Positions 8,204-15,483 of a stretch of 46,428 nt of DNA are shown in pieces (within the stretch, counting starts at the first letter, position 1; the number at the start of each line of letters is the position of its first letter). Both the position numbers and the translations under genes were made by a program. The stretch comes from Thermoguttaceae bacterium (GTDB lineage Bacteria > Planctomycetota > Planctomycetia > Pirellulales > Thermoguttaceae): NCBI GenBank assembly GCA_017939795.1, contig JAGBAA010000133.1, forward strand, positions 1 through 46,428, read 5' to 3'. The notes beneath the pieces were generated by a model, which was given only the letters and a program-made list of their open reading frames with translations, was not told the DNA's origin and made no database searches.

Positions 8204-8845
8204 TTAGCGGACACTTTCCGGAGCGGGAAGCTGCTGGACGCTCTTGCCGGTCGCGTCGATGAGCTCGTAGCCGAGAAGCTGCTGATTTTCATCGTAGACG
8301 GCGACTTTCTGGAATCCGTCGGCATTTACCGCGATCTTGCCGTTGACCGGAGTTTGTGCGGAAATATCGGATGGTTCCGCCGGCCGCATGGCTACCTGAG
8401 GAACCTGCGCCATTTGCTGACTCGGCATGGCTGATACTGCGGGAGCGGACGAAACGGCAGAGGGACGCGCCGTCGGATTGGCGGATGCCTGACGGTACGG
8501 AGCCTGGAACTGTCCGGCGGGCATTCCCTGATTCTGCGGCATCGCAGACGGTACGGACATTGCGGAAGTCTGAGCCGGAGTATCTCCAGGAATGTGCTGT
8601 GGTGCCGGAGTCGGCTGATTCTGTATCGGGATCGGCTGACCGTTTGCATCGTACGTGACCTGCTGAGGCATCTGCGTCTGGTTGAATGCCGTTCCGCAGC
8701 GCTGACGGGCCAGATTCGCGCAGCATCCGTTCGCGTAGACCGGACCGCAGTAGTCGTACGGTGCACAGCAAAGACTGCACCCGCTCGCCATGCACAGAAG
8801 AGCAAGACTGCAAATCGCAAACATCAAGGAAAATGCATTTTTCAT
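8204..8845 (-). CDS. Proline/glutamine-rich lipoprotein of unknown function
   Basis: 213 residues. The start at 8845 is preferred to an in-frame ATG 18 bases upstream because gagagg then lies 8 bases ahead of it. The signal peptide ends in the lipobox MASGC (Cys about 23), directly followed by a Cys-rich stretch (CSLCCAPYDYCGPVY and CC). The middle (about 50-150) is low complexity, rich in Pro, Gln, Ala and Ser, and probably disordered. The C-terminal 50 residues look folded (GKIAVNADGFQKVAVYDENQ) and end in LPAPESVR. I do not recognise a named family. It is probably a lipid-anchored envelope protein, and the extra cysteines could form disulfides or bind metal. It lies tail to tail with trpS. 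Confidence 0.75.
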   Translation of the reverse strand: MKNAFSLMFAICSLALLCMASGCSLCCAPYDYCGPVYANGCCANLARQRCGTAFNQTQMPQQVTYDANGQPIPIQNQPTPAPQHIPGDTPAQTSAMSVPSAMPQNQGMPAGQFQAPYRQASANPTARPSAVSSAPAVSAMPSQQMAQVPQVAMRPAEPSDISAQTPVNGKIAVNADGFQKVAVYDENQQLLGYELIDATGKSVQQLPAPESVR

Positions 8846-9196
8846 TTTTTTATCCTCTCGCACAAATCAGGAAATGGCGAGGTACAAATTTCGCCAAAAT
8901 CTCATCTCTGTGTGGATTTATCGGCCGTAGGATCGGTAAAATCCAGAAATTTTTCTTAAAAGTTAAAAATTTTTTTATCGTTAAGGTTTTTCTATTTTGT
9001 ACACTTTGTTTTTTTCGGGTTCTTTTTGAGCATTGGAATGCTGGGAGAGCCAAAGGAGGAGAATCCGTTTTTCTTTGGAAAAATCGGGTCGGATACGATT
9101 CTGTCCCCCTTGACATTTGAGGCTGGGTGGATTAAAATCTCGGAAAGTATTTCATGAAAAAAGGAACGCTCAAACTTTTTCGGAAAGGATCGGAAA
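8846..9196. other. Divergent intergenic region, lipoprotein/M42
   Basis: 351 AT-rich bases with no credible gene. The right end holds a near-consensus promoter for the M42 gene (9110-9138). Nothing else is recognised. Confidence 0.5.
9110..9138 (+). promoter_or_regulatory. Promoter of the first M42 peptidase gene
   Basis: Perfect TTGACA (9110-9115), 17-base spacer, TAAAAT (9133-9138). Confidence 0.85.
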
Positions 9197-10261
9197 TTGG
9201 AAGAAAAGTCGAGAGAATTTTTGAATCAGCTGCTTTTGACTCCCGGAGCGACGGGGCGTGAGGAAGCGGTTCAGGAAGTCGTGCGTGCGTATGCCGGCGG
9301 GTTTGCGGATTCCGTCACGACTGACGTACTGGGAAACGTCATTGCGGTCCGAAATGCCGACGCACCCTGCCGGATCATGCTTGCGGGACACTGCGACCAG
9401 ATCGGACTTGGCGTTCGTTCCATTGATGCGGATGGATTCATCTACGTGCATTCGCTTGGCGGGTGGGATGTTCAGAATCTCATCGGTCAGCACGTGAACA
9501 TCTGGACGAAAAACGGTCCCGTTGCGGGCGTGATCGGCAGAAAACCGATCCACCTTCAGGAGCCGGATGACCGGACGAAAGCGGCGAAACTCAGCGACAT
9601 CTGGGTCGACATTGGAGCGCAGGATCGGGAAGAAGCGGAAGCGAAAGTGGCTTTGGGTGACCCGATCACCGTGCGTTCTTTCGTGACGGAGCTGGAAAAT
9701 TCCCTCATCGCGGCCCCTGCGACGGATGACCGGACAGGAGTCTGGATCGTGATGGAAGCACTGCGTCGGATCGATGCAGAGAAGCTGAAATGCGCAGTCT
9801 ACGCTGTTTCGACGACACAGGAAGAGGAAGGATACCGCGGTGCCAAACCGGCCGCGTTCGGGATCCATCCGCATGTCGCGATCGCTGTAGACGTCACGTT
9901 TGCCAGTGACTGTCCGACGATCGAAGCTAAGAGATCCGGCGAGATCAAAATGGGCGGAGGCCCCGTCATTGAACGCGGTCCGAATTTCAGCCCGATCCTC
10001 GTGGAGCGTCTCTGCGATGCTGCCGAAAAGAACGGGATCGGCTACCAGCTTTGCGCGAATGGACGCCCCGGCGGAACGGATGCCTGCGTGCTTCAGATGA
10101 CGCGCGAAGGTGCCGCGACTGGCGGGATCAGCATCCCGAACCGCTATATGCACTCTCCGGTCGAAGTCGTTTCCCTGAAAGATCTCGACGCCTGCGCGGA
10201 TCTGCTTGCGCGCCTGATCGAAGAGCTGGACGAAAACGTCAGTTTCATTCCGCATGTCTGA
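9197..10261 (+). CDS. M42 family metallopeptidase (glutamyl aminopeptidase/endoglucanase M type)
   Basis: 354 residues. It belongs to the M42 di-zinc aminopeptidases, which form large tetrahedral cytoplasmic particles that trim peptides. Expected metal and catalytic residues are visible: His in AGHCDQIGL, Asp in ATDDRTG, the Glu pair in TQEEEGYRG, Asp in AVDVTFASD, and His in NRYMHSPVEV. The start is TTG at 9197: aaagga lies about 8 bases ahead, and the N-terminus (MEEKSREFLNQLLLTPGATG) then matches that of the downstream paralogue, which is also 354 residues. The two genes form a tandem duplication; more than half the residues match by eye. Confidence 0.92.
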   Translation: MEEKSREFLNQLLLTPGATGREEAVQEVVRAYAGGFADSVTTDVLGNVIAVRNADAPCRIMLAGHCDQIGLGVRSIDADGFIYVHSLGGWDVQNLIGQHVNIWTKNGPVAGVIGRKPIHLQEPDDRTKAAKLSDIWVDIGAQDREEAEAKVALGDPITVRSFVTELENSLIAAPATDDRTGVWIVMEALRRIDAEKLKCAVYAVSTTQEEEGYRGAKPAAFGIHPHVAIAVDVTFASDCPTIEAKRSGEIKMGGGPVIERGPNFSPILVERLCDAAEKNGIGYQLCANGRPGGTDACVLQMTREGAATGGISIPNRYMHSPVEVVSLKDLDACADLLARLIEELDENVSFIPHV

Positions 10262-10397
10262 TTTTCAGAATGGATGAAAAGAGGCAGAGAGAGGAGGCTC
10301 TGGCTGAAAATTTCGACTGGGTTGAAATTTTTGACGCAGGGTTGAAATTTTAGGAAAATCGCGGACGCTCCCCCTGTTTCAATGCGGCGGAATATGA

Positions 10398-10403
10398 TAT
10401 AAT
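10398..10403 (+). promoter_or_regulatory. Possible -10 element between the two M42 genes
   Basis: A perfect TATAAT about 100 bases before the second M42 start. The matching -35 (tgtttc at 10375-10380) is poor. Two direct repeats of gggttgaaatttt lie just upstream, at 10319 and 10339. Confidence 0.4.
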
Positions 10404-10500
10404 GTGCAGAACTGCAGGCCGTTTTTTGCGGGACCTGCTGAATCAGAAAATTTTACGAAAAGACAAAAATACGAAAAAAGGAAAACCTGAGGAATTCCAA

Positions 10501-11565
10501 ATGGAAACCAAAGCGAAAGATTTTTTGAAGACCGTTCTCGTCACGCCGAGTCCGACCGGTTTTGAACAGCCGGTTCAGGAGATCGTGCGCGAATATGCGA
10601 AAGATTTTGCCGAAACGATCGAAACCGACGTCATGGGAAACGTCATCGTCGGCCGAAATGTCAAGGCTCCGTTTCGCGTCATGCTGACCGGCCACTGCGA
10701 CCAGATCGGTCTGAGTGTCCAGTACATTGACGGTGACGGATTCCTTTACGTCATTCCGCTCGGCGGCTGGGATATCCAGAACCTCATCGGCCAGCACGTG
10801 ACCGTCTGGACGAAAAATGGTCCGGTTCCGGGCGTCATCGGACGGAAACCGATCCACCTTCTCGATCCGGAAGAACGCAAAGTCGTTCCGAAGATGAGCG
10901 ATATCTGGGTCGATATCGGCGCGAAAAGCAAAGAAGATGCCGCGGAATCTGTCCGGGTCGGCGACGCGATCACGGTCCAGATGACCTATTCTGAGCTGAA
11001 GAATGGCCGTATCGCTTCCAGTGCGACGGACGATAAAGCGGGAATGTGGGTCGTGATGGAAGCTCTGCGCCGCGTAGATGCTTCGAAACTGAAAGTCGCT
11101 GCCTATGCCGTTTCGACGACGCAGGAAGAAGTGGGACTCCGCGGAGCCACCACTGCCGCATATCATGTGGATCCTCAGGTCGCGATTGCCGTTGACGTTA
11201 CCTTTACCAGCGACTGCCCAACGATCGACCCGAAAAAAATCGGCGAGATCAAAGTCGGCTCCGGCCCCGCTGTCGGTACCGGCCCGAACTTCAATCCGGG
11301 TGTCGTGGCTCGTCTCGCGGAACTGGCGGAAGCTAATGAGATCCCGTACCAGATGAATCCGAGCGGTTCCCCGCCCGGAACGGACGCCCGCGCCATGCAG
11401 ATGACCCGCTCCGGCGTCGCGACCGGCCTGGTCAGCATCCCGAACCGGTACATGCACTCGCCGGTGGAAGTCGTTTCGCTCGACGATATGGATGCGTGCG
11501 CCGATCTGCTCGCCCGCTTCATTGAGAGCTTGGACGTTGATTCGGATTTCATCCCCCGCGTCTGA
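10501..11565 (+). CDS. M42 family metallopeptidase, second tandem copy
   Basis: 354 residues. The start at 10501 is chosen because gagga lies about 8 bases upstream and gives an N-terminus collinear with the first copy; an upstream in-frame start at 10402 would add a lysine-rich segment without homology. All M42 landmarks are present: TGHCDQIGL, SATDDKAGMW, TQEEVGLRG, AVDVTFTSD and NRYMHSPVEV. The Glu pair is in the canonical context QEEVGLRG, whereas copy one reads QEEEGYRG, so the copies may differ in specificity. The 239-base gap with a possible promoter suggests independent expression. A strong terminator follows. Confidence 0.92.
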   Translation: METKAKDFLKTVLVTPSPTGFEQPVQEIVREYAKDFAETIETDVMGNVIVGRNVKAPFRVMLTGHCDQIGLSVQYIDGDGFLYVIPLGGWDIQNLIGQHVTVWTKNGPVPGVIGRKPIHLLDPEERKVVPKMSDIWVDIGAKSKEDAAESVRVGDAITVQMTYSELKNGRIASSATDDKAGMWVVMEALRRVDASKLKVAAYAVSTTQEEVGLRGATTAAYHVDPQVAIAVDVTFTSDCPTIDPKKIGEIKVGSGPAVGTGPNFNPGVVARLAELAEANEIPYQMNPSGSPPGTDARAMQMTRSGVATGLVSIPNRYMHSPVEVVSLDDMDACADLLARFIESLDVDSDFIPRV

Positions 11566-11589
11566 ACTGCTTTTTCGTGAATGAAAAGA

Positions 11590-11637
11590 AACCGTCCGCC
11601 GATCTTCTGAATTTTGGGAGGCTCCGGACGGTTTTTT
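11590..11637 (+). terminator. Intrinsic terminator after the second M42 gene
   Basis: Stem aaccgtccg (11590-11598) with cggacggtt (11625-11633), then TTTTTT. Confidence 0.88.
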
Positions 11638-11707
11638 CGGGAATCGGGCGTGGGGGCTGTTTTCCGATGCCGTTTTGTCCTGACTGAATTCTGAAACTGG
11701 AGAACGC

Positions 11708-12466
11708 ATGGCTATTTTGATCCTCGGCGCAACTTCGGAGATCGCCATGGAAAACGCAAGACTTTTTCTGGCACGCAGGGAAAATCTGATCCTCACGGCC
11801 CGCGATCCGAAACATCTTGCTGAATTCGCCGACTTTGAAGCCGTATGCACTATTTCGTGTTCTGCTGAAACGGAACTGCGGGATTTTTCATCTGCGTCGG
11901 CCTTTTGGACACAATGTACCGAGCTTGCGCAGAATGCGTGGGGGGAAGAGATCCGCGGAATTTATGCCGCGCAGGGATTTCTGCATTCCGGTGACCGAGC
12001 ACGATGGGGGGAGGAACTTGAGGCGACCTTCTTCGTGAATCTGACGTCCGTTGCCTTCTTTCTGGAAGCGGCTGCGCAGTGGTTTGAGGCTCATCCGGGA
12101 TCCGCAAAAAAAGCGTGGATCGCCGTCCTTTCATCCGTAGCCGGGGAACGCGGCAGGTACTCCAACTATCCCTACGGCGCCGCCAAAGCCGGGTTGACCG
12201 CATATCTTTCCGGACTGCGTGCACGTCTGTTTCCACTCGGAGTTTCCGTCCTGACGGTGAAGCCTGGACTCGTAAAGACCCGCATGATCGCGAAACGGCC
12301 TCAGGGAAGATCGCTTTCTGCCGCAGATCCTCAAAAAGTCGCCCGCCAGATCGACCGCGCGATTTTTCGGCGTCAAAGTGTCCTCTATACGCCGTCCTGG
12401 TGGCGTTTCGTCATGTTTTGCGTCCGTTCCATTCCAGAGTCTCTTTTCAAAAGAATGAAATTCTGA
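11708..12466 (+). CDS. Short-chain dehydrogenase/reductase (DprE2-like)
   Basis: 252 residues with a classical SDR Rossmann fold: nucleotide-binding GATSEIA (residues 7-13), the NNAG-equivalent YAAQGFL, catalytic Ser in VLSSVAGERG, catalytic Tyr/Lys in YGAAKAGL, and KPGLVKTRM after strand 6. The GATSEIA opening and the C-terminal segment ending SIPESLFKRMKF recall the DprE2/keto-reductase branch that completes epimerisation of lipid-linked pentoses, but no DprE1-like FAD oxidase partner lies next to it. The safe call is an NAD(P)-dependent sugar or lipid reductase. ggag lies 8 bases before the start. Confidence 0.82.
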   Translation: MAILILGATSEIAMENARLFLARRENLILTARDPKHLAEFADFEAVCTISCSAETELRDFSSASAFWTQCTELAQNAWGEEIRGIYAAQGFLHSGDRARWGEELEATFFVNLTSVAFFLEAAAQWFEAHPGSAKKAWIAVLSSVAGERGRYSNYPYGAAKAGLTAYLSGLRARLFPLGVSVLTVKPGLVKTRMIAKRPQGRSLSAADPQKVARQIDRAIFRRQSVLYTPSWWRFVMFCVRSIPESLFKRMKF

Positions 12467-12522
12467 ATCCGGACTCCTGTAGTTCACATCCTGATGCAAA
12501 AAGGATCGAAAGCGGAAATGTT

Positions 12523-12540
12523 TTTTAGTCTTTCCTAAAA
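12523..12540 (+). promoter_or_regulatory. Metal-box-like palindrome 1
   Basis: TTTTAG-TCTTTC-CTAAAA, an 18-base imperfect dyad. It resembles boxes bound by DtxR/IdeR/MntR-type metalloregulators and matches two more sites downstream. Confidence 0.5.
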
Positions 12541-12559
12541 TTTTTTGGTTTTTTGTGAA

Positions 12560-12577
12560 TTTTAGGCTTGCCTAACT
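12560..12577 (+). promoter_or_regulatory. Metal-box-like palindrome 2, abutting the -35
   Basis: Core TTAGGC-TT-GCCTAA (12562-12575), a perfect 14-base palindrome directly touching the TTGACA box. Repressor binding here would block RNA polymerase. The core resembles DtxR/IdeR-family operators. Confidence 0.65.
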
Positions 12578-12605
12578 TGACAGGATGTCGGAAATGTGCT
12601 ATACT
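12577..12605 (+). promoter_or_regulatory. Promoter of the DUF3793-flavodoxin operon
   Basis: Perfect TTGACA (12577-12582), 17-base spacer, TATACT (12600-12605). Transcription should begin near 12612. Confidence 0.85.
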
Positions 12606-12614
12606 GCGACTGTT

Positions 12615-12638
12615 GGGGAAAAGGTTTCCCCATTTTTT
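12615..12638 (+). terminator. Terminator-like hairpin in the leader of the DUF3793 operon
   Basis: GGGGAAA (12615-12621), loop agg, TTTCCCC (12625-12631), then a six-T run. It lies between the promoter and the first gene, so it could act as an attenuator or as a 5' stabilising hairpin. Confidence 0.55.
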
Positions 12639-12648
12639 GAGAAAATGG

Positions 12649-12666
12649 TTTTAGGTGAGGCTAAAA
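12649..12666 (+). promoter_or_regulatory. Metal-box-like palindrome 3, overlapping the ribosome binding site
   Basis: TTTTAG-GTGAGG-CTAAAA. The GGTGAGG inside it is also the Shine-Dalgarno sequence for the ATG at 12666. As DNA it looks like site 1; as RNA it would fold a stem over the start site. Confidence 0.5.
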
Positions 12667-13346
12667 TGAAATCACAGATCCACACGGGCTGCGGGATCCG
12701 CAGAATGGAGCTGATGCGGTATCTGCTTCTTCAAACTTCTCTGGTTCGAGGCGGCGTAAAGCCAGCGGAGATCCTGACGGTCAACCACTGCTATTGCGCG
12801 TCGGATCCGGAACGAACAGGATCTGTTTTTCATTCTCAGACGTCTTCAAATTTGCCTTCTTCGGATAATTTTACGGAAGGATTCTGCATTCTGCAGGGGG
12901 AGGTCCTTCGGCGTCTTGGTCTTCCCTGGAAGACCTTACGGCATCGCGACCATGGTTCCCTGACCATTTTCTATGATCCTCAGCTTCTTGCAGAAACGCT
13001 GGCAGTTCCTGCGGTCCAAAAGTATCTGCGCCGAAACGGCTACTCGGACTGTGAGACGCTGGATCAGTGGCTTGCGCGTCTTGCGGAACGCTTTGAAACG
13101 GAAAGTTTTCCGCATGAAGTGGGACTTTTTCTTGGGTACCCGCTGAAAGACGTCGTCGGCTTCATTTCCGCACGGGCGCGGCACACACACCAGGGGAGCT
13201 GGCGCGTTTACGGAAGAAAGGAACCCTCTCTTCAGCTGATGGATCGGTACCGTCGGGCACGCCAGCTCGCGGAAACGATCGTCAGTCAGGTTGAGGATTG
13301 GGATCAGTGTGTTCAGAAAATCAGTTCCATCAAATCGTTAATTTAA
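12666..13346 (+). CDS. DUF3793 family protein
   Basis: 226 residues. The start at 12666 follows GGTGAGG with 5-base spacing; an open stretch back to 12585 runs through the promoter and is not coding. The DUF3793 hallmark is clear: FPHEVGLFLGYPLKDVVGFI, followed by a GSWRVYG segment and preceded by LTIFYDPQLLAETL. The biochemical function is not established. The family is common in anaerobes, often beside a flavodoxin gene as here (11-base gap to the next gene), so a role in flavodoxin-linked redox chemistry or iron-limited metabolism is likely but inferred. The upstream palindromes suggest control by metal availability. Confidence 0.85.
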   Translation: MKSQIHTGCGIRRMELMRYLLLQTSLVRGGVKPAEILTVNHCYCASDPERTGSVFHSQTSSNLPSSDNFTEGFCILQGEVLRRLGLPWKTLRHRDHGSLTIFYDPQLLAETLAVPAVQKYLRRNGYSDCETLDQWLARLAERFETESFPHEVGLFLGYPLKDVVGFISARARHTHQGSWRVYGRKEPSLQLMDRYRRARQLAETIVSQVEDWDQCVQKISSIKSLI

Positions 13347-13357
13347 AAGGAGGCAAT

Positions 13358-13852
13358 ATGAGCCAGATCACCGTCATTTACGGCAGTACGACCGGGACGA
13401 CGCAAAGTGCGGCAGAACGCATCGCACAGAAACTTAACGCGCGCTGCGTAGATATTGCGAGCGCCAAAGCGGAGGACCTCCAGACTCCGGTCCTTGTGCT
13501 GGGAACTTCAACATGGGGGTTCGGCGACCTTCAGGATGACTGGATGTCGGCGGAGAAACTGCTTCAGGATGCGGATCTTTCCGGGAAGAAGACCGCTTTT
13601 TTTGGTTTCGGCGACCAGAGCGGTTTCGGCGACACGTTCGTGGATGCCATGGGGATCCTCTGCCAGACCGCCCTGGAAAAGGGGGCCGTCCTCATTGGGA
13701 AAACGTCCACGGAAGGCTACTCCTATGGAGCATCGCGGGCCGAGATCGACGGAGAATTTTGCGGTCTCGCACTTGACGATGCGAATCAGCCGGAAATGAC
13801 CGACGCGCGGATCGATGCCTGGACAGAGCAGCTTTTGAAAGAGATCGGGTAG
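13358..13852 (+). CDS. Flavodoxin
   Basis: 164 residues, a normal long-chain flavodoxin: a small FMN electron carrier that replaces ferredoxin when iron is scarce. The FMN phosphate loop is GSTTGTTQSAA (residues about 9-19), the first isoalloxazine loop is TSTWGFGDLQDDW, and the second is FGFGDQSGFGDTFVDAMG. The start at 13358 follows a perfect aaggagg 4 bases upstream. It is co-transcribed with the DUF3793 gene. The operon promoter carries palindromes that fit a metal-responsive repressor. Confidence 0.95.
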   Translation: MSQITVIYGSTTGTTQSAAERIAQKLNARCVDIASAKAEDLQTPVLVLGTSTWGFGDLQDDWMSAEKLLQDADLSGKKTAFFGFGDQSGFGDTFVDAMGILCQTALEKGAVLIGKTSTEGYSYGASRAEIDGEFCGLALDDANQPEMTDARIDAWTEQLLKEIG

Positions 13853-13895
13853 TGCATCGGGCTGACTCCTCTCCTGCTCTTTGAATCACCGTGTG

Positions 13896-13937
13896 GAAGA
13901 AAGACCGTCGAATGGCGGCCTTTCTTTCTTTTTTTAT
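13896..13937 (+). terminator. Terminator between flavodoxin and uvrC
   Basis: Imperfect stem gaaag-a-ccg / cgg-c-ctttc, then a long T run. It serves the plus-strand operon and overlaps the end of uvrC. Confidence 0.65.
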
Positions 13938-15253
13938 TCTTTGAATCGTCGGCTTCGGAGCAGATGATGGTAGTGCTGCGCGAAACGGTGTGCCTCGTCG
14001 CGCACGTACTGCAGGAGACGCAGACTCCAGGCGTGACGGGAAAGACGGAGCGGCTCGGATTCCCCCGGAAGAAAGATCTCTTCGTTCTTTTCGGCCAGGG
14101 AAAGGAACTGGACGGACACACCGACTCGCTGGGCTGCTTCTTCTGCTGCATGAAGCTGACCTTTTCCGCCGTCGATGAGGAAAATATCCGGGAGTGGTCC
14201 ATTTTCATCTTTCAGCCGTTTCAGACGCCGATACACGACTTCGCCGATCGACGCAAAGTCGTTGATCCCCTCAACGGACTTGATCCTGTACCGCTTGTAT
14301 CCAGCTTTGAACGGCAGACCGTCGATGAACTGAACGAGGGAAGCGACTGTTGCGTCTCCGTGCAGATGTGCAATGTCGACGCCTTCAATGACGCGCGGCA
14401 TTTGTGGGAGATGGAGGATCTTCTGCAGACCCGCAAGTCCGCGTTTCGGATCCATCTGGAAGACTTCCGGCTGGACGTTTCGTTCCAGATCTCCGCAGTT
14501 TTTAAGATTTTCCAGTGCGGCAAGCTGATCCCGAATGACGGCAGCCTGCTCAAAATTGAGTTCTTTGGCGGCGGCTTTCATTTCCTCCTGCATTTCCTGG
14601 ATCAGTTCCTCTCTTTTTCCGTCGAGAAAACGCTGAAGGCGGTGGATCATTTTTCGGTAGTCTTCCCGGGTGATCCTTCCGCAGCACGGAGCCGTGCATT
14701 GACCGATCGAGGCAAGAAGGCAGGGACGGAAGAATCGGAGTTTCGGGTCGTCCTCACGGATCTCGTAATTGCACGTGCGGAATTTGAAGACTTTCTGCAG
14801 GACCACGAGCGCACCGCGGACCGGACTGGTGAATGGTCCGTAAAGTTTGACGCCGGAAGAGAGCGGCTCCCGGGTCGCTTCCACTCTTGGAAACTGTTCA
14901 TGAGTGCGGATCTGAAGATAGGGAAACGATTTTCCGTCTTTCAGTTCCCGATTATACTGCGGCTGGATGTCCTTGATCAGACGCGCTTCCATCAGCAGAG
15001 CGTCTACCTCGCTGAGCGCCTCAATGTAGTCGATATCGCGAATGTCGCGGACCAGAAACCGGGTACGCTCGTCAACTTCCGCAGCATGGAGAAAATAGCT
15101 CCCTGCGCGCTTCCTCAGGTCTTTTGCCTTTCCGACGTAAATGACACGCTGATGGGCGTCTTTCATCAGATAGACTCCGGGGGCGTGCGGAAAAGAGCGG
15201 ACTTTCTCTGCCGCATAGGAATTGTCGTTGGGGTACTGAAATTCTTCCGCCAT
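13934..15253 (-). CDS. uvrC: Excinuclease ABC subunit C, short form
   Basis: 439 residues, compared with about 600 in E. coli. UvrC makes the two incisions in nucleotide excision repair. Present are the GIY-YIG nuclease (APGVYLMKD, VIYVGKAKDLRKR; residues 24-48), the Cys-rich region (GQCTAPCCGRI), the UVR motif (NFEQAAVIRDQLAAL, about 232-246) and the RNase H-like nuclease half (EGVDIAHLHGD, FLIDGGKGQL). The protein stops soon after RDEAHRFAQHYH, so the C-terminal helix-hairpin-helix domain is absent. The stop coincides with a terminator and the reading frame is intact. This looks like a natural short form, not a frameshift. Confidence 0.93.
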   Translation of the reverse strand: MAEEFQYPNDNSYAAEKVRSFPHAPGVYLMKDAHQRVIYVGKAKDLRKRAGSYFLHAAEVDERTRFLVRDIRDIDYIEALSEVDALLMEARLIKDIQPQYNRELKDGKSFPYLQIRTHEQFPRVEATREPLSSGVKLYGPFTSPVRGALVVLQKVFKFRTCNYEIREDDPKLRFFRPCLLASIGQCTAPCCGRITREDYRKMIHRLQRFLDGKREELIQEMQEEMKAAAKELNFEQAAVIRDQLAALENLKNCGDLERNVQPEVFQMDPKRGLAGLQKILHLPQMPRVIEGVDIAHLHGDATVASLVQFIDGLPFKAGYKRYRIKSVEGINDFASIGEVVYRRLKRLKDENGPLPDIFLIDGGKGQLHAAEEAAQRVGVSVQFLSLAEKNEEIFLPGESEPLRLSRHAWSLRLLQYVRDEAHRFAQHYHHLLRSRRFKE

Positions 15254-15386
15254 GAGGCTTCTCCGATCTGTGCGTGTCCGCAGAAAAACCGGCGGATCGC
15301 TTCTGCTTCGGTTTTGCTGCTTTCTGTATTTGTATCCCAGTCCTCTTTATACTCTATGGAGAAAGGAAAGGAGATGGAATGAAAAC

Positions 15387-15416
15387 GGATCCGGAATCTT
15401 AAAATGTCCCGGATCC
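15387..15416 (-). terminator. Putative terminator of the EEP-like gene
   Basis: ggatccgg (15387-15394) pairs with ccggatcc (15409-15416). On the minus strand it is followed by gtttt. It separates the EEP-like gene from uvrC. Confidence 0.5.
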
Positions 15417-15483
15417 GGAATTTTATTCTGCCTCCGGATCTTTTCGGAGTCCAGACTGTCCGTAAGTCTTGAGAGAAAAAGGT

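Noticed and set aside
13964..15382. 472-codon plus-strand open frame opposite uvrC
   Set aside because: Antisense to uvrC, with no ribosome site and no recognisable family.
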